40,231 bases of DNA from Solihabitans fulvus (GCF_008386585.1 NZ_VUOB01000005.1:1-40231); one strand, 5' to 3'; counted from the first letter of the stretch, positions 6,074 to 17,958 are shown. Notes: generated by a model from the sequence alone, not told the origin. Program-made: numbers and translations.

Positions 6074-8845
6074 TCAGTGTTCGTCCAGCTCCCGCAGTCG
6101 CTGCCGCACCCGGTCGGCGTCGGCCCTTCGGTCCTGCGACTCGTACAACCCGATCGCCCGCAGCCACGCGTCGCGCGCGCCCTCGGTGTCGCCGGACGCG
6201 AGGTGCGACTCGGCGAGGCCGTCCAGCGCGTTGGCCTCGTAGTGCGCGTTGCCCAGCTCGTGGAACAGCGCGATCGCCGCGTCGTAGTGGCCGATCGCCG
6301 CCGCGTGCCGGCCAGCGGCGTGTTCGATGTAGCCGAGGCTGTCCAGCGTTGCGGCCTCGCCCTCGCGGTGCCGGTGCTGGCGGTGCAGCGCGAGCGCCTG
6401 CTCGCAGCAGTCCCGCGCCCGCGCGTGGTCGCCGAGCCTGCCGGCGTACCAGCCGACGGAGTTGAGGCCGTCGGCCGTCCACATCGGATTGTCCAGCTCC
6501 TGGAACAACCGCAGCGCGTTCGTGGCGTGCGCCAGCGCCACCGTGCCGTCGCCGAGGCGCTCCCACACGACGGCGAGGGCGTTGTGCACGTGCGCCTGCT
6601 GGGCCAGATCGCCGTCCGCCTCGGCCAGCGCCAGCGCCCGCTCCAGGTGGCCTCGCGCCTCCTCCAGCAGGCCCAACTGCGCGCGGGCCCGGCCGAGGGA
6701 CCGGTGCGCCAGCGTCTGGCCGGCCCGGTCGCCGAGCCGCTGGGCGGCGGCCAGCCCGGCATCCCAGGCCACGACGTGGTCGTGGATCCGCCCGCGCCGC
6801 ACCTGGAAACCGGTCAACGTCCACGCCAGCTGCCACACCAGCTCGTGCCGGCCGACTGCGACGGCCAGCCGCTGCGTCGCCAGCAGGCACTGGTACTCCG
6901 CGTCGAACCAGCGCACGGCGGCGTCCTCGTCGGCCAAAAACCGCCTCGGGCCGACGACGCCGGCCAGCTCGATCGGCGGGCGGTGCGGCGCGAGCAGCCG
7001 GTCGCCGTCGAACGCCGTGCCGAGGTAGTGGCCGAACAACGCCTCGACGGCCCGCGCCCTGTCCTCCTCGGGCTCGTCCTGGGCCAGGACCTTCGCGGCG
7101 TGCTGGCCCAGCAGGTCGTGGAACCGGTACCGGCCGGGCGTCCGCTGTTGGAGCAGGTGCACGTCGACCAGCTCCTCCAACAGCCGGTCCGCCTCGCCGA
7201 CACCGACGTCCGCGACGGCCGCCGCCGCGTGCGCGTCGAAGTCCGGGCCGGGATGCAGCGCCAGCAGCCGGAACAGCCGCCGCTCGTCGTCGGCGAGGTG
7301 GCCGTAGGACAGCGCGAACGCGGCCGTGACGCTGCGGTCGCCGGTGGCCAGCTCGGCCAGCCCGCGGTGGCCCCTGGTCAGCCGGTCGGCCAGGTCGCGC
7401 ACCGTCCAGGTTGGGCGGGTGCGCAGCCGGGCCGCGGCGATGCGGATCGCCAGCGGCAGGCAGCCGCACACCGTCACCACCTCGTCCACGGCGGCGGGCT
7501 CGGCGGCGGCCCTGCTGTCCTCGTCGCCGAGGATGCCGGCGAACAGCGCCACCGCGTGCTCGTGCGGCAGCACGTCCAGTGACAGCGTCGCGGCCGACTC
7601 CAGGTCGGCCAGCCGCCGCCGGCTGGTCACCAGCGCGAGGCAGCCCGACGCGCCGGGCAGCAGCGGTCGGACCTGCGCGGCGCTCGCCGCGTTGTCCAGC
7701 ACCACCAACACCTTTCGGCCGGCCAGCTCGGCCCGCCACAGCGCCGACCGCGCGTCCAGCTCCTGCGGGATGCGTTGCTCCGGCACGCCCAGCGCGCGCA
7801 GCAACAGGTCAAGGGCCGCCATCGGGTCGGTCGCGGCACGCTCGGCGCTGTGCCCGTGCAGGTCGACGAACAGCCGCGCATCGGGAAAGCGGTCGGCCAG
7901 CAGGTGCGCCGCGTGCACGGCCAACGCGGTCTTGCCGACCCCGGCCATGCCGTCGATGGCCTCGATGACCACCGCGGCGCGGTCCGGGTCGACGCCGAGC
8001 AGCCTGCGCAGCTCGGCGTCCCGGCCGGCGAAGTCGGGCAGGTCGCGCGGCAGGTCGTCGCGGCGGGTCGGCGACTCCGGCCGCGCGGGTGCGCCCGTCA
8101 GGACCGGGTCGCCGCGCAGGATCGCCTGGTGCAGCTCGATCAGCTCCGGTCCCGGCCCGACGCCGACCTCGGCGAGCAGCGCGGCCCGCGCGTCCTGGAA
8201 CGCCCGCAACGCCTCGGCCTGGCGGCCCGACCGGTACAACGCCAGCATCAGCTGCACGCGCAGGCGTTCCCGAATCGGGTGCGCTGAAGTGAGGCCGCGC
8301 AGGTCGGCGACGACCCGCGCGTGCCCGCCGGTGTTGAGCTCCAGGTCCATCCGGTCCTCGACGGCGGCGAGGTGGTCCTCGGTCAGCCCGGCGACGCGCG
8401 GCTCGAAGTAGCCGCCGGACAGGCCGGTCAGCGGCGTGCCCCGCCACAGCTCGGCGGCGGCCAGGAAGTCGGCGGCGGCCTCGGCCAACCGACCGGCCGC
8501 GACCGAGGCGCGGGCGTCCCGCAGCCGGTCGCGGAAGACGTCGAGGTCCAGTTCGCCCGGCTCGACCCGCAGCCGGTACCCGGAGGTGAAGGACAGCCGG
8601 CCGTCGGCGTCGGCCTGCACGCCGGCCAGGGTGCCGCGCAGCCGGAACACCGCGGTCTGGAGCGCCGCCGCGCCGGCCGAGGGCGGCCGGTCACCCCAGG
8701 CCGCCTCGATCAGCTCGTCGACCGAGACGACCCGGTTGGCCTGCAACAACAACGCCGCCAACAACGCGGCCTGTCGCGCGCCGGGCAGGCGCGCCTGCCC
8801 GGCGGGGCCCCACACCTCGATGGGTCCCAGGATCCGAAACTCCAT
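6074..8845 (-). CDS. SARP/AfsR-type regulator (OmpR-wHTH, BTAD, NB-ARC, TPR)
   Basis: A 923-residue large SARP regulator. Residues 1-95 form the OmpR-like winged helix (MEFRILGPIEVWGP...). Residues 96-245 form the bacterial transcriptional activation domain (VADLRGLTSAHPIRERLRVQLM). An NB-ARC/STAND ATPase follows, with Walker A GMAGVGKTA at about 299-307 and a Walker B-like RKVLVVLDNA. TPR repeats occupy roughly residues 690-923. Proteins of this architecture activate antibiotic or other specialised-metabolite operons by binding direct heptamer repeats. The ATG at 8845 is chosen because the family begins MEFRILGP; the open frame continues upstream for 24 codons without homology. It is the last gene of the long minus-strand series carrying the encapsulin-isoprenoid operon, 105 bp beyond the DUF4239 gene, so it may have its own promoter there. 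A decayed paralogue of its TPR part lies at 25-633. Confidence 0.93.
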   Translation of the reverse strand: MEFRILGPIEVWGPAGQARLPGARQAALLAALLLQANRVVSVDELIEAAWGDRPPSAGAAALQTAVFRLRGTLAGVQADADGRLSFTSGYRLRVEPGELDLDVFRDRLRDARASVAAGRLAEAAADFLAAAELWRGTPLTGLSGGYFEPRVAGLTEDHLAAVEDRMDLELNTGGHARVVADLRGLTSAHPIRERLRVQLMLALYRSGRQAEALRAFQDARAALLAEVGVGPGPELIELHQAILRGDPVLTGAPARPESPTRRDDLPRDLPDFAGRDAELRRLLGVDPDRAAVVIEAIDGMAGVGKTALAVHAAHLLADRFPDARLFVDLHGHSAERAATDPMAALDLLLRALGVPEQRIPQELDARSALWRAELAGRKVLVVLDNAASAAQVRPLLPGASGCLALVTSRRRLADLESAATLSLDVLPHEHAVALFAGILGDEDSRAAAEPAAVDEVVTVCGCLPLAIRIAAARLRTRPTWTVRDLADRLTRGHRGLAELATGDRSVTAAFALSYGHLADDERRLFRLLALHPGPDFDAHAAAAVADVGVGEADRLLEELVDVHLLQQRTPGRYRFHDLLGQHAAKVLAQDEPEEDRARAVEALFGHYLGTAFDGDRLLAPHRPPIELAGVVGPRRFLADEDAAVRWFDAEYQCLLATQRLAVAVGRHELVWQLAWTLTGFQVRRGRIHDHVVAWDAGLAAAQRLGDRAGQTLAHRSLGRARAQLGLLEEARGHLERALALAEADGDLAQQAHVHNALAVVWERLGDGTVALAHATNALRLFQELDNPMWTADGLNSVGWYAGRLGDHARARDCCEQALALHRQHRHREGEAATLDSLGYIEHAAGRHAAAIGHYDAAIALFHELGNAHYEANALDGLAESHLASGDTEGARDAWLRAIGLYESQDRRADADRVRQRLRELDEH

Positions 8846-8950
8846 GGCTGCTCCCGGCGGTGCCCGCCGGCCGCGTTCGCCTGCCCAACCCCCGAACGGC
8901 CCGGCCGACGGAGGCACCCTAGCGCGGCGTCCTGGCCGCCGCGCCGGCGG

Positions 8951-9709
8951 TTATCGCTGTGGTGGCAGGCGGTTCAGGAAGACGTGGAACGCGTCGGGGC
9001 TGACCGGGGCGACCCCGGCGAAGGGATGGTCCATCTCGTTGACCAGCACCAACGCCGTCGCGACCAGCACCCCGAGCGGCGCCGCGATCAGCAGGTGCGC
9101 CCACGTGCTGGACAGGCCGAACAGCAGCGTGTAGCCGACCGTCAGAACCGCGCCGACGACCAGGGCCACCCACAGGATGGTCGGCACGCCGTCGGCGCTC
9201 TGGCTCAGCCGTTGGCGGCGCGCGGAGGCCAGCTTGTTGACGTGGTCGAGCGACTGGGCGTACAGCGTCTGCTCTCGCGCCGTGGCGTTGGGCAGCGAGT
9301 TGACCTCGTCGCGCATCGTGTAGACCAGCGCGGTCGCCTTGGGGCTGGTGTTGCCGTGCGCCATCAGCGGCCACTCCTCCTCGATGACGACCGTCGCGTA
9401 CTCCTTGGCGGTCGCCTCCAGCGGGTTGCCCTGGTCCGGCGGCAGCGCGCGGGCGTTCCAGTACAGCGAGCCGAGCTCGTTGGCCTCGGTGAAGGAGTTG
9501 CTGCGGGCGCTCTCCATCGCCCCCCACTCGTTGACCACGACGAAGCCCAGCATCACCGCGTACAGCACCCCCATCACGGCGTAGACGAACCCGGCGACGT
9601 CGTTGTGTTTCTGTCGCACCCGGTGCGGCACGAACCGCTGTACCAGGTACAGCAACACGCTCACGCCCGCGCACACCCCGGCCACGATGACCAGCGTCAG
9701 TACCACCAT
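8951..9709 (-). CDS. DUF4239 bestrophin-like membrane protein
   Basis: A 252-residue integral membrane protein. Hydrophobic segments are at about residues 2-22, 40-60 (FVYAVMGVLYAVMLGFVVVN), 178-200 (ILWVALVVGAVLTVGYTLLF) and 205-228, flanking a soluble helical region (65-170). This layout and motifs such as GVLYAVMLGF identify DUF4239, whose function is not established, though it is often described as bestrophin-like. The ATG at 9709 is preferred over the GTG one codon earlier because an AAGGAG site stands 5 bases upstream. The gene begins 21 bp after the ispG stop, so it is probably the last member of the isoprenoid operon. A role in that pathway is not evident. Confidence 0.78.
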   Translation of the reverse strand: MVVLTLVIVAGVCAGVSVLLYLVQRFVPHRVRQKHNDVAGFVYAVMGVLYAVMLGFVVVNEWGAMESARSNSFTEANELGSLYWNARALPPDQGNPLEATAKEYATVVIEEEWPLMAHGNTSPKATALVYTMRDEVNSLPNATAREQTLYAQSLDHVNKLASARRQRLSQSADGVPTILWVALVVGAVLTVGYTLLFGLSSTWAHLLIAAPLGVLVATALVLVNEMDHPFAGVAPVSPDAFHVFLNRLPPQR

Positions 9710-9730
9710 CACTGCTCCTTCACCGATCGG

Positions 9731-10852
9731 TCACTGCTCGGTCGCGGTCGTCCAGTCACGGTTCATGGCCTCCTCGATCAGCGCCTCCACGATCTGGTGC
9801 TCGGGCACGGTGCGCACCACCTTGCCGCGCACGAAGATCTGTCCCTTGCCGTTGCCGGAGGAGACGCCGAGGTCGGCCTCCCTTGCCTCGCCGGGCCCGT
9901 TGACGACGCAGCCCATCACCGCAACCCGCAGCGGCACGGGGAAGTCCTCGAACGCGGCGGTGACCTGCTCGGCGAGCTTGTAGACGTCGACCTGGGCGCG
10001 CCCGCACGACGGGCAGGACACGATCTCCAGGCGGCGCGGTCGCAACCCGAGGGACTCCAGGATCTGGTGCCCCACCTTGACTTCCTCCACCGGCGGCGCG
10101 GACAGCGACACGCGGATGGTGTCGCCGATGCCCTCGGCGAGCAGCACCCCGAACGCCACGGCGGACTTGATGGTGCCCTGGAACCTGGGGCCCGCCTCGG
10201 TGACGCCGAGGTGCAGCGGGTAGTCGCAGCTCGCCGCGAGCAGCCGGTAGGCGGCGATCATCACCAGCGGGTCGTGGTGCTTGACGGAGATCTTGATGTC
10301 GCGGAAGCCGTGCTCCTCGAACAGCGAGCACTCCCACAGCGCCGACTCGACCAACGCCTCCGGCGTCACCTTCCCGTGCTTGGCCAGCAGCCGCTGGTCG
10401 AGCGAACCGGCGTTGACGCCGATGCGGATCGGCACGCCCGCCGCGCTCGCCGCGCGCGCGATCTGCTTGACCTGGTCGTCGAACTTCTTGATATTGCCCG
10501 GATTCACCCGCACCGCGGCGCAGCCCGCGTCGATCGCCGCGAACACGTAGCGGGGTTGGAAGTGGATGTCGGCGATCACCGGGATCTGGGACTTCGCCGC
10601 GATCGCCGGCAACGCGTCCGCGTCGTCCTGGGACGGCACCGCGACCCGCACGATCTGGCAGCCCGCCGCGGTCAGCTCCGCGATCTGTTGCAGGGTGCGG
10701 TCCACGTCGGCGGTCGGCGTGGTGGTCATGGACTGCACGGTGACGGGCGCGCCGCCGCCGACCGGCACACCGCCGACGACGACCTGACGAGTCGGGCGGC
10801 GGAACGCCTGCTGGCGCACTGGGGCGGGCATGCCCAGGTCGATGCTGGTCAC
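9731..10852 (-). CDS. ispG: 4-hydroxy-3-methylbut-2-enyl diphosphate synthase IspG
   Basis: A 373-residue IspG (GcpE), which reductively converts MEcPP to HMBPP in the penultimate step of the MEP isoprenoid pathway. The TIM-barrel part holds [12 protein letters not shown] and [17 protein letters not shown]. The iron-sulfur part holds the three cluster cysteines in SCPSCGR and [11 protein letters not shown], and the Glu ligand in the latter. Length is normal for the bacterial short form. The start is GTG at 10852, inside a GTGA overlap with the dxs stop, and has a GAGG site just upstream. This implies translational coupling. Because it sits with dxs, ispH and a prenyl synthase behind encapsulin genes, it is likely a pathway-specific second copy rather than the housekeeping gene; that is inference. 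Confidence 0.97.
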   Translation of the reverse strand: MTSIDLGMPAPVRQQAFRRPTRQVVVGGVPVGGGAPVTVQSMTTTPTADVDRTLQQIAELTAAGCQIVRVAVPSQDDADALPAIAAKSQIPVIADIHFQPRYVFAAIDAGCAAVRVNPGNIKKFDDQVKQIARAASAAGVPIRIGVNAGSLDQRLLAKHGKVTPEALVESALWECSLFEEHGFRDIKISVKHHDPLVMIAAYRLLAASCDYPLHLGVTEAGPRFQGTIKSAVAFGVLLAEGIGDTIRVSLSAPPVEEVKVGHQILESLGLRPRRLEIVSCPSCGRAQVDVYKLAEQVTAAFEDFPVPLRVAVMGCVVNGPGEAREADLGVSSGNGKGQIFVRGKVVRTVPEHQIVEALIEEAMNRDWTTATEQ

Positions 10853-12627
10853 GCTGAGGCCTCCTCGGGGCGGGTCAGGCGTTTGAGGACGGTGGTGGCG
10901 ATGCCGGCCGCGTCGAGGCCGTGCGCGCGCAGGATCTGCTCGCGCGAGGCGTGCGGCAGGAACTGGGGCGGCAGCGCGAAGGTCACCGCGCAGGTGTCGC
11001 TGCCGGCCGAGGACAGCGCCTGCGCGAGCCGGCCGCCGAGCGCTCCGGTGGCCGCGGTGTCCTCCACAGCCACCACCAGCGTGTGCGCGCAGGCCAGCTT
11101 CACCAGCGCCGGGTCCAGCGGGGCGATCCAGCGCGGGTCGACCACGGTGACGGGGACGCCGTGGGCGGCCAGCTCGGCCGCGGCGGCCAGGCACGGCCCG
11201 GCCAGCGGCCCTACCGCCACCAGCAGCACCCGCGCTGCGGGGTCCTCGCGCAGCACGTCGCAGCAGCCGATCCGGCGCACGGCCGGGATGTCCGGCCCGA
11301 CGGCGGCCTTGGGGTAGCGGACGGCGGTGGGGCCGTCGGCGACGTCGACGGCCTCGCGCAGCTGCTCGCGCAGTTGGCCGCAGTCGCGCGGGGCGGCCAG
11401 CCGCAGGCCCGGCACGACGGGCAGGATCGACGCGTCCCACATGCCGTGGTGGCTCGGGCCGTCCGGGCCGGTGACGCCGGCCCGGTCCAGCACGAACGTC
11501 ACCGGCAACCGGTGCAGCGCCACGTCCATCAGCACCTGGTCCATGGCCCGGTTCAGGAACGTCGCGTAGATCGCGACCACCGGGTGCAGGCCGCCGACGG
11601 CCAGCCCGGCCGCGCTGGTCACCGCGTGTTGCTCGGCGATGCCGACGTCGAACAGGCGGTGCGGGAACCGCGCCGCGAACTCGCCCAACCCGGTGGGGTG
11701 GGTCATCGCGGCGGTCAGACACACCACGTCGGGGCGGTCGGCGCCGATGGCGGCGATCTCGTCGGCGAACACCGAGGTCCACGTCGGCGCGCCGGCCGAG
11801 CGCGGCCGCCCGGTGGCGGGGTCGACGACGCCGACGGTGTGCAGGCAGTCGTCCTCGTCCTGTTCGGCGGGCGGGTAGCCCTTGCCCTTGCGGGTGAGGC
11901 AGTGCACCACCACGGGCCTGCGCAGCGCGGCGGCCTGCCGCAACGCGTCGTCCAGCTGGGCGAGGTCGTGCCCGTCGACCGGCCCGAGGTAGGCGAAACC
12001 GAGGTCGGCGAACAGGTTTCCCGCGTGCGCGCCGTCGCCGAGCCCGCGCAGGTGCGCGGCGAGGCCGCCGACGGTGGGGGAGTAGGAGCGGCCGTTGTCG
12101 TTGAGGATCACGATCACCGGCCGGTGTTGCGCGGCGCCGAGGTTGTTCAGCGCCTCGTAGGCCACGCCGCCGGTCAGCGCGCCGTCGCCGACCAGGGCGA
12201 CGACCCGCCTGTGGTGTTCGCCGCGCAGCGCGAACGCCTTGGCCAGGCCGTCGGCGTAGGACAGCGCGGCCGAGGCGTGCGAGTTCTCGATGACGTCGTG
12301 CACGGACTCCGCCCTGGACGGGTAGCCGGACAGGCCGCCGGCCTGGCGCAGGCCGGCGAACTCCCGCTGCCGCCCGGTGAGGATCTTGTGCACGTACGCC
12401 TGGTGGCCGGTGTCGAACAGCAGCACGTCGCGGGGCGAGTCGAACACGCGGTGCGCGGCGATGGTCAGCTCGACCGCGCCGAGGTTCGGCCCGAGGTGCC
12501 CGCCGACGCTGGACACCTTGTCCACCAGGAAACCGCGGATCTCCCGCGCCAGGCCGACCAGGTCCGAAGTGGACAGTCCCCGCACGTCGGCCGGGCCGGT
12601 GATGCCGGGGAGCAGCGGGGCCCTCAC
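10849..12627 (-). CDS. dxs: 1-deoxy-D-xylulose-5-phosphate synthase Dxs
   Basis: A 592-residue thiamine diphosphate transketolase-fold enzyme that condenses pyruvate and glyceraldehyde 3-phosphate to DXP, the committed MEP step. Seen are [14 protein letters not shown] and [15 protein letters not shown] (active-site His), the ThDP motif GDGALTGG followed about 30 residues later by NDNGRSYSP, and the pyrimidine-side Glu in [18 protein letters not shown]. The C-terminal transketolase domain ends with PLDPALVK...[13 protein letters not shown]. It is some 30-50 residues shorter than typical Dxs, with the trimming at the N-terminus and in loops, but all catalytic motifs are kept. The start is GTG at 12627 in a GTGA overlap with the ispH stop, and the stop overlaps ispG in the same way. 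It probably supplies extra flux for the operon's product. Confidence 0.97.
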   Translation of the reverse strand: MRAPLLPGITGPADVRGLSTSDLVGLAREIRGFLVDKVSSVGGHLGPNLGAVELTIAAHRVFDSPRDVLLFDTGHQAYVHKILTGRQREFAGLRQAGGLSGYPSRAESVHDVIENSHASAALSYADGLAKAFALRGEHHRRVVALVGDGALTGGVAYEALNNLGAAQHRPVIVILNDNGRSYSPTVGGLAAHLRGLGDGAHAGNLFADLGFAYLGPVDGHDLAQLDDALRQAAALRRPVVVHCLTRKGKGYPPAEQDEDDCLHTVGVVDPATGRPRSAGAPTWTSVFADEIAAIGADRPDVVCLTAAMTHPTGLGEFAARFPHRLFDVGIAEQHAVTSAAGLAVGGLHPVVAIYATFLNRAMDQVLMDVALHRLPVTFVLDRAGVTGPDGPSHHGMWDASILPVVPGLRLAAPRDCGQLREQLREAVDVADGPTAVRYPKAAVGPDIPAVRRIGCCDVLREDPAARVLLVAVGPLAGPCLAAAAELAAHGVPVTVVDPRWIAPLDPALVKLACAHTLVVAVEDTAATGALGGRLAQALSSAGSDTCAVTFALPPQFLPHASREQILRAHGLDAAGIATTVLKRLTRPEEASA

Positions 12628-13880
12628 GGTGTGCCCGCGTCCGAGGTCTGCGCCTCCGGTGTTCTCGCGCCGGGGGGTCGCACGGCGGAGGGCAGGGAGA
12701 AGCGGATGGTCTCCCTGGTGGTCTCGCGCTCGGTGACGGTGACCGAGCCGAGGCCGCCGAGCGCGGCGACGACCTCGTCCACCAGCCCGGGAGGGGCCGA
12801 CGCGCCCGCGGTCAACCCGACGACGCTGACGCCGGCCAGCCACTCCGGCCGGATGTCGGCGACGTCGTCGATCAGGTAGGCACTGGTGTCGCGGCGGTGT
12901 GCCAGCTCGACCAGCCTGCGCGAGTTGGAGGAGTTCGTCGAGCCGACCACCAGCACCAGGTCGGACTCCGCCGCGATCGCGTCGAGCGCGTCCTGGCGGT
13001 TGGTGGTGGCGTAGCAGATGTCCTCCGACGCGGGCCCGCGCAGCTTCGGGAACCGCGCCCGCAGCGCGGCCACCACCTCGGCGGTCTCGTCGACCGCGAG
13101 GGTCGTCTGCGTCAGGTAGGACACCCTGGCCGGGTCATCAACGCGCAGGTCGGCGACCTCGGCGGCGGACTGCACCAGCACCGTGTGCTCGGGGGCCTCG
13201 CCGAGCGTGCCGTCGACCTCCTCGTGGCCGGCGTGCCCGATCAGCACCACGGTGTCGCCGCGCGCCGCGTACCGGCGGGCCTCGACGTGCACCTTGGTGA
13301 CCAGGGGACAGGTCGCGTCGATCACGGCGAGCCCCCGACGCGCCGCATCAGCGCGGACGGCCGGGGACACACCGTGGGCCGAGAACACCACGCACGCCCC
13401 GTCTGGCACCTCGGCCAACTCCTCGACGAACACCGCGCCGCGCGCCCGCAGATCGTTGACGACGTGGGTGTTGTGCACGATCTGCTTGCGCACGTACACC
13501 GGCGATCCCCGCTGCGCCAAGGCCTGCTCGACGACCTCGATGGCCCGGTCCACCCCCGCGCAGAACGAGCGCGGCGCGGCGAGCAGCACGCTGCGGGGCC
13601 GGTCGGCCACAGCCAGCCAGCCAAGCAGCACGGCTCTGGCCTTGCCGAGCGCGGGCGCCACGCCGAGGCCGATCGGCCCGTCGGCGCCGGACAGCACGCT
13701 GGCCAACGCGTCGGGGTGGCTGCCTGGCCCGGTCAGGCGCAGCGGGCCGAGCTGGGTCGGCACGCCCCTGCGGCGTAGTTCCCCGGCAACCAACGCTCCC
13801 GCCGGACAGTCGATCGGTGGTCGATCGGGACAGAACAACTGGTCGGCCACGGTCACGATGTGGGCAGCGGGAACGGTCAT
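12624..13880 (-). CDS. ispH: 4-hydroxy-3-methylbut-2-enyl diphosphate reductase IspH with N-terminal extension
   Basis: A 418-residue IspH (LytB) that reduces HMBPP to IPP and DMAPP. The catalytic core starts at about residue 97: [20 protein letters not shown] (C107), [10 protein letters not shown] (H136), [12 protein letters not shown] (C191), [11 protein letters not shown] (His and Glu of the active site), [11 protein letters not shown] (third cluster Cys) and [11 protein letters not shown]. Unlike E. coli IspH, about 96 residues precede the core; they contain a Cys pair (C17 and C25, in [20 protein letters not shown]) and look like a folded domain, not a linker. The ATG at 13880 has a strong CGGAGGA site. 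A 119-bp gap separates it from the polyprenyl synthase gene, the largest gap inside the operon. The stop overlaps dxs by 4 nt. Confidence 0.96.
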   Translation of the reverse strand: MTVPAAHIVTVADQLFCPDRPPIDCPAGALVAGELRRRGVPTQLGPLRLTGPGSHPDALASVLSGADGPIGLGVAPALGKARAVLLGWLAVADRPRSVLLAAPRSFCAGVDRAIEVVEQALAQRGSPVYVRKQIVHNTHVVNDLRARGAVFVEELAEVPDGACVVFSAHGVSPAVRADAARRGLAVIDATCPLVTKVHVEARRYAARGDTVVLIGHAGHEEVDGTLGEAPEHTVLVQSAAEVADLRVDDPARVSYLTQTTLAVDETAEVVAALRARFPKLRGPASEDICYATTNRQDALDAIAAESDLVLVVGSTNSSNSRRLVELAHRRDTSAYLIDDVADIRPEWLAGVSVVGLTAGASAPPGLVDEVVAALGGLGSVTVTERETTRETIRFSLPSAVRPPGARTPEAQTSDAGTP

Positions 13881-13889
13881 GCGGATCCT

Positions 13890-13909
13890 CCGGGATGTGC
13901 CGGGATGTG
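13890..13909. repeat. 10-bp tandem repeat before ispH
   Basis: CCGGGATGTG occurs twice head to tail in the 119-bp gap between the polyprenyl synthase stop and the ispH start, 10 bases upstream of the ispH start codon. Apart from this and the ispH ribosome binding site I see nothing in that gap. It could be part of an internal regulatory element or a chance slippage duplication. Confidence 0.35.
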
Positions 13910-13999
13910 GAGGGTTGTGCGCGAAGGCGCGGGAACGCGCGTCGGCCAACGGAATCAGCGCGCGGAGTCCGACCGCGGGTCGGCGAGCGGTGCCCTCGG

Positions 14000-15040
14000 T
14001 CAGTGGTCGCGGCGGACGACCAGCGCGGTCAGCTCGCCGAGTTCGGCCGCGGCCCTCGGGGTCGGGGACGCCGACCGCAGGTGGCCGAGGGCCTCCCCGG
14101 CGAGGTCGTCGGCCTGCGCGCGGCTCCACGCCCGGCCTCCGGCGAGGTCGATCAGCTCCGCGGCGCGGTCCAGGTCGGTGCCCGACAGCGGCTGCTCGCG
14201 CCGGTAGAGCGCGCCGAGTTCCCTGGCTGCGGGGGAGTCCGAGGCCAGCGCCGCCACCGCCGGCAGGGACTTCTTCCTGCTCTGGAGGTCGGAGAAGACG
14301 GGCTTGCCGGTCTGCACCGGGTCGCCCCAGATGCCCAGCAGGTCGTCGACGAACTGGAACGCCAGGCCGAGCCGCTCGCCGAAGTCACCCAACCGGCCGA
14401 CCTGGCCGGGGGTGCCGCCGCCGAACAGCGCGCCGAGCGCGCACGCGCAGCCCAGCAGCGCCCCGGTCTTGCCCTCGGCCATCCGCAGACACTCCGCGAC
14501 CGCGACGTGCGGGCGTTTCTCGAAGGCCAGGTCGGCGGCCTGGCCCTCGACCAGCGCTATCACGGCCGCGCTGAGCCGTCGGATGGCCTCGGTGCTCGCG
14601 GGGTGCCCGCTGGCGGCGAGCACGTCCACGGCCAGGCTCGCCAGCGCGTCGCCGACCAGGATCGCCTGGCCGACGCCGAACACGCTCCACACCGTGCGGC
14701 GGTGCCGGCGGGTCAGGTCGCCGTCCATGACGTCGTCGTGCAGCAGCGAGAAGTTGTGCACCAGCTCCACGGCCACCGCCGCCGGCACGGCGTCGACCGG
14801 GTCGCCGCCGACGGCGTCCGCGGCGAGCAGCGCCAGCGTCGGGCGGATGGCTTTGCCGCCCGACGCTCCCGCCGGGCGGCCCTCCTCGTCGGTCCAGCCG
14901 AAGTGGTAGCCCGCGACGTGGCGCATCGACTCGGGCAGGCTGTCCACGGCGGCCCGCAGGGCGGGAGCCACCAGGGCCCGGCTCCACGCCACCACCTCCC
15001 GCGCCGGCCTGCCCTCGGCGCTCACCTCGGTGCTCGCCAT
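14000..15040 (-). CDS. polyprenyl diphosphate synthase, putative encapsulin cargo
   Basis: A 346-residue trans-prenyl synthase of the GGPP/FPP synthase family. The first aspartate-rich motif is [10 protein letters not shown] (D102, D103, D106), the second [13 protein letters not shown] (D232-D240), and [13 protein letters not shown] is the GGKxxRP diphosphate-binding segment. It condenses IPP onto DMAPP or a longer allylic diphosphate. Phe97 lies five residues before the first motif and Ser98 four, which does not fix chain length. Its ATG lies 4 bp after the second encapsulin gene, the position in which cargo genes are usually found. Family 2B encapsulins are known to co-occur with polyprenyl transferases. 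The sequence before the catalytic core is short (about 15 residues), so a long disordered cargo-loading tail is not seen here. Confidence 0.93.
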   Translation of the reverse strand: MASTEVSAEGRPAREVVAWSRALVAPALRAAVDSLPESMRHVAGYHFGWTDEEGRPAGASGGKAIRPTLALLAADAVGGDPVDAVPAAVAVELVHNFSLLHDDVMDGDLTRRHRRTVWSVFGVGQAILVGDALASLAVDVLAASGHPASTEAIRRLSAAVIALVEGQAADLAFEKRPHVAVAECLRMAEGKTGALLGCACALGALFGGGTPGQVGRLGDFGERLGLAFQFVDDLLGIWGDPVQTGKPVFSDLQSRKKSLPAVAALASDSPAARELGALYRREQPLSGTDLDRAAELIDLAGGRAWSRAQADDLAGEALGHLRSASPTPRAAAELGELTALVVRRDH

Positions 15041-15044
15041 GCCC

Positions 15045-16445
15045 TCAACGTCCGATTTCCACGTTGTCCAGCACGCCGAGCGCGTCGGGCACCAGGATCG
15101 CCGCCGAGAAGTAGGCGCTGACCAGGTAGGAGATCACGGCCCGCTCGTTGATGCCCATGAACCGCACCGACAGGCCCGGCTGGTACTCGTCAGGAATGCC
15201 GGTCTGGTTCAGGCCGACCACGCCCTGGTTCTCCTCGCCGATGCGCATCGCCAGGATCGAGGTGGTGCCCTGCGCGCTGATCGGGATCTTGTCGCTGGGC
15301 AGCATTGGCACACCACGCCAGGACTGCACGGTGTGTCCCTGCACGTCGACGGTCTGCGGGTAGATGCCCCGCGCGGTGCACTCCCGGCCGAACGCCGCGA
15401 TGGTGCGCGGGTGGGCCAGGTAGAACGCCGTCTTGCGCCGGCGGGCCAGCAGCTCGTCGAGGTCGTCGGGGGTGGGCGGCCCGCCACGGGTGTGGATGCG
15501 TTGCCGAAGGTCGGCGTTGTGCAGGAACCCGAAGTCCCGGTTGTTGATCAGCTCGTGTTCCTGGCGCTCGCGCAGCGCCTCGATGGTCAGCCGCAACTGC
15601 TGCTCGGTCTGGTTCATCGGGTAGTTGTAGAGATCGGCGACGCGGCTGTGCACGCGCAGCACGGTCTGCGCGACGCTGAGCTCGTACTCGCGCGGCGAGA
15701 GCTCGTAGTCCACGTAGGTGCCGGGCAGCTCCGGCTCGCCCTCGTGGCCCGCGGCGAGGTCGATGGCGGCCTCGCCGTGCTTGTTGCGGGCCAGGTCCGC
15801 CGCCGCCACGACCTGGTCGATCTGGGTCCGCAGCGCCTCGGACGTCGCGACCAGGTCCGCGAAGGACTGGCGGGGCAGCACCAGCGCGGTCACGGGGGTG
15901 ACGGCCGTGACCGCGTACGCCCAGGTGTCCTCCTGTCCGCCGGTCAGGGCCTCGTCGCCGAGGTAGTGCCCGTCGGCGACGGTGCCGAGCGTGAGCTGGT
16001 CGCCGTACTTGCCGGTGCCGGTCCTGCGGACCTTGCCGTGCGCGATCAGCAACACCTGGTCCAGGGGCTGCCCCGAGGCGACGAGCACGTCGCCCGGGGC
16101 GAACTCCTGCTGCTGGAACCGGCTCGCCACCGCCGCCAGCAGGTCCTGGTCGGCCAGCCCCTTCAACGCCGGCAGCTCCGCGAGCGTCGGGGGCACGACG
16201 CGCACCTCGTCACCGATGTTGGAGAAGCTCACCCTGCCGGTGCCCACCGCGTAGGTCAGCCGCCGGTTGAGCCGGTAGGTGCCGCCGGGGACCTGCACCC
16301 ACGGCAGCATGCGCAACAACCACCGCGAGGAGATTTCCTGCATCTGCGGCACGGACTTGGTCGTGGTGGCCAAGTTGCGCGCCGCCGCCGTGCTCAGGCT
16401 CAGCCGTGCGGATCCACCGTCGACACCAGGGCCCGACTCCGTCAC
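15045..16445 (-). CDS. Family 2B encapsulin shell protein, second copy
   Basis: A 466-residue HK97-fold encapsulin shell protein of Family 2B (EshA-like). An N-terminal arm and first HK97 segment ([21 protein letters not shown]) are interrupted by a cyclic-nucleotide-binding-like domain at about residues 85-210 ([39 protein letters not shown]). The conserved shell part follows: [50 protein letters not shown] and ending [20 protein letters not shown]...[20 protein letters not shown]. It closely resembles the neighbouring copy at 16540. The GTG at 16445 is chosen because both copies then begin with the same GTGACGGAGTC; the frame is open six codons further up. The pocket lacks the phosphate-binding Arg usual in cAMP sites. 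It lies 94 bp after the first copy and 4 bp before the polyprenyl synthase. Confidence 0.92.
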   Translation of the reverse strand: MTESGPGVDGGSARLSLSTAAARNLATTTKSVPQMQEISSRWLLRMLPWVQVPGGTYRLNRRLTYAVGTGRVSFSNIGDEVRVVPPTLAELPALKGLADQDLLAAVASRFQQQEFAPGDVLVASGQPLDQVLLIAHGKVRRTGTGKYGDQLTLGTVADGHYLGDEALTGGQEDTWAYAVTAVTPVTALVLPRQSFADLVATSEALRTQIDQVVAAADLARNKHGEAAIDLAAGHEGEPELPGTYVDYELSPREYELSVAQTVLRVHSRVADLYNYPMNQTEQQLRLTIEALRERQEHELINNRDFGFLHNADLRQRIHTRGGPPTPDDLDELLARRRKTAFYLAHPRTIAAFGRECTARGIYPQTVDVQGHTVQSWRGVPMLPSDKIPISAQGTTSILAMRIGEENQGVVGLNQTGIPDEYQPGLSVRFMGINERAVISYLVSAYFSAAILVPDALGVLDNVEIGR

Positions 16446-16539
16446 AGTCACCACCCACACCACCCATCGCTGTCCATAGCGCTACCAAGGTTGTCGCCCA
16501 CGCCGAACGTCACTTCGCGCCGGGGAGCCCGGCACCGGT

Positions 16540-17958
<1,419 letters not shown>

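Noticed and set aside
8321..11317. Long plus-strand frame of about 1,000 codons opposite SARP, DUF4239, ispG and dxs
   Set aside because: It spans several genes on the other strand and has Arg/Gly/Gln-rich nonsense composition, so it is a GC-bias shadow.
10921..12879. Long plus-strand frame of about 650 codons opposite dxs and ispH
   Set aside because: It is the antisense shadow of two clear MEP-pathway genes, made possible by high third-position GC; it has no recognisable motifs.
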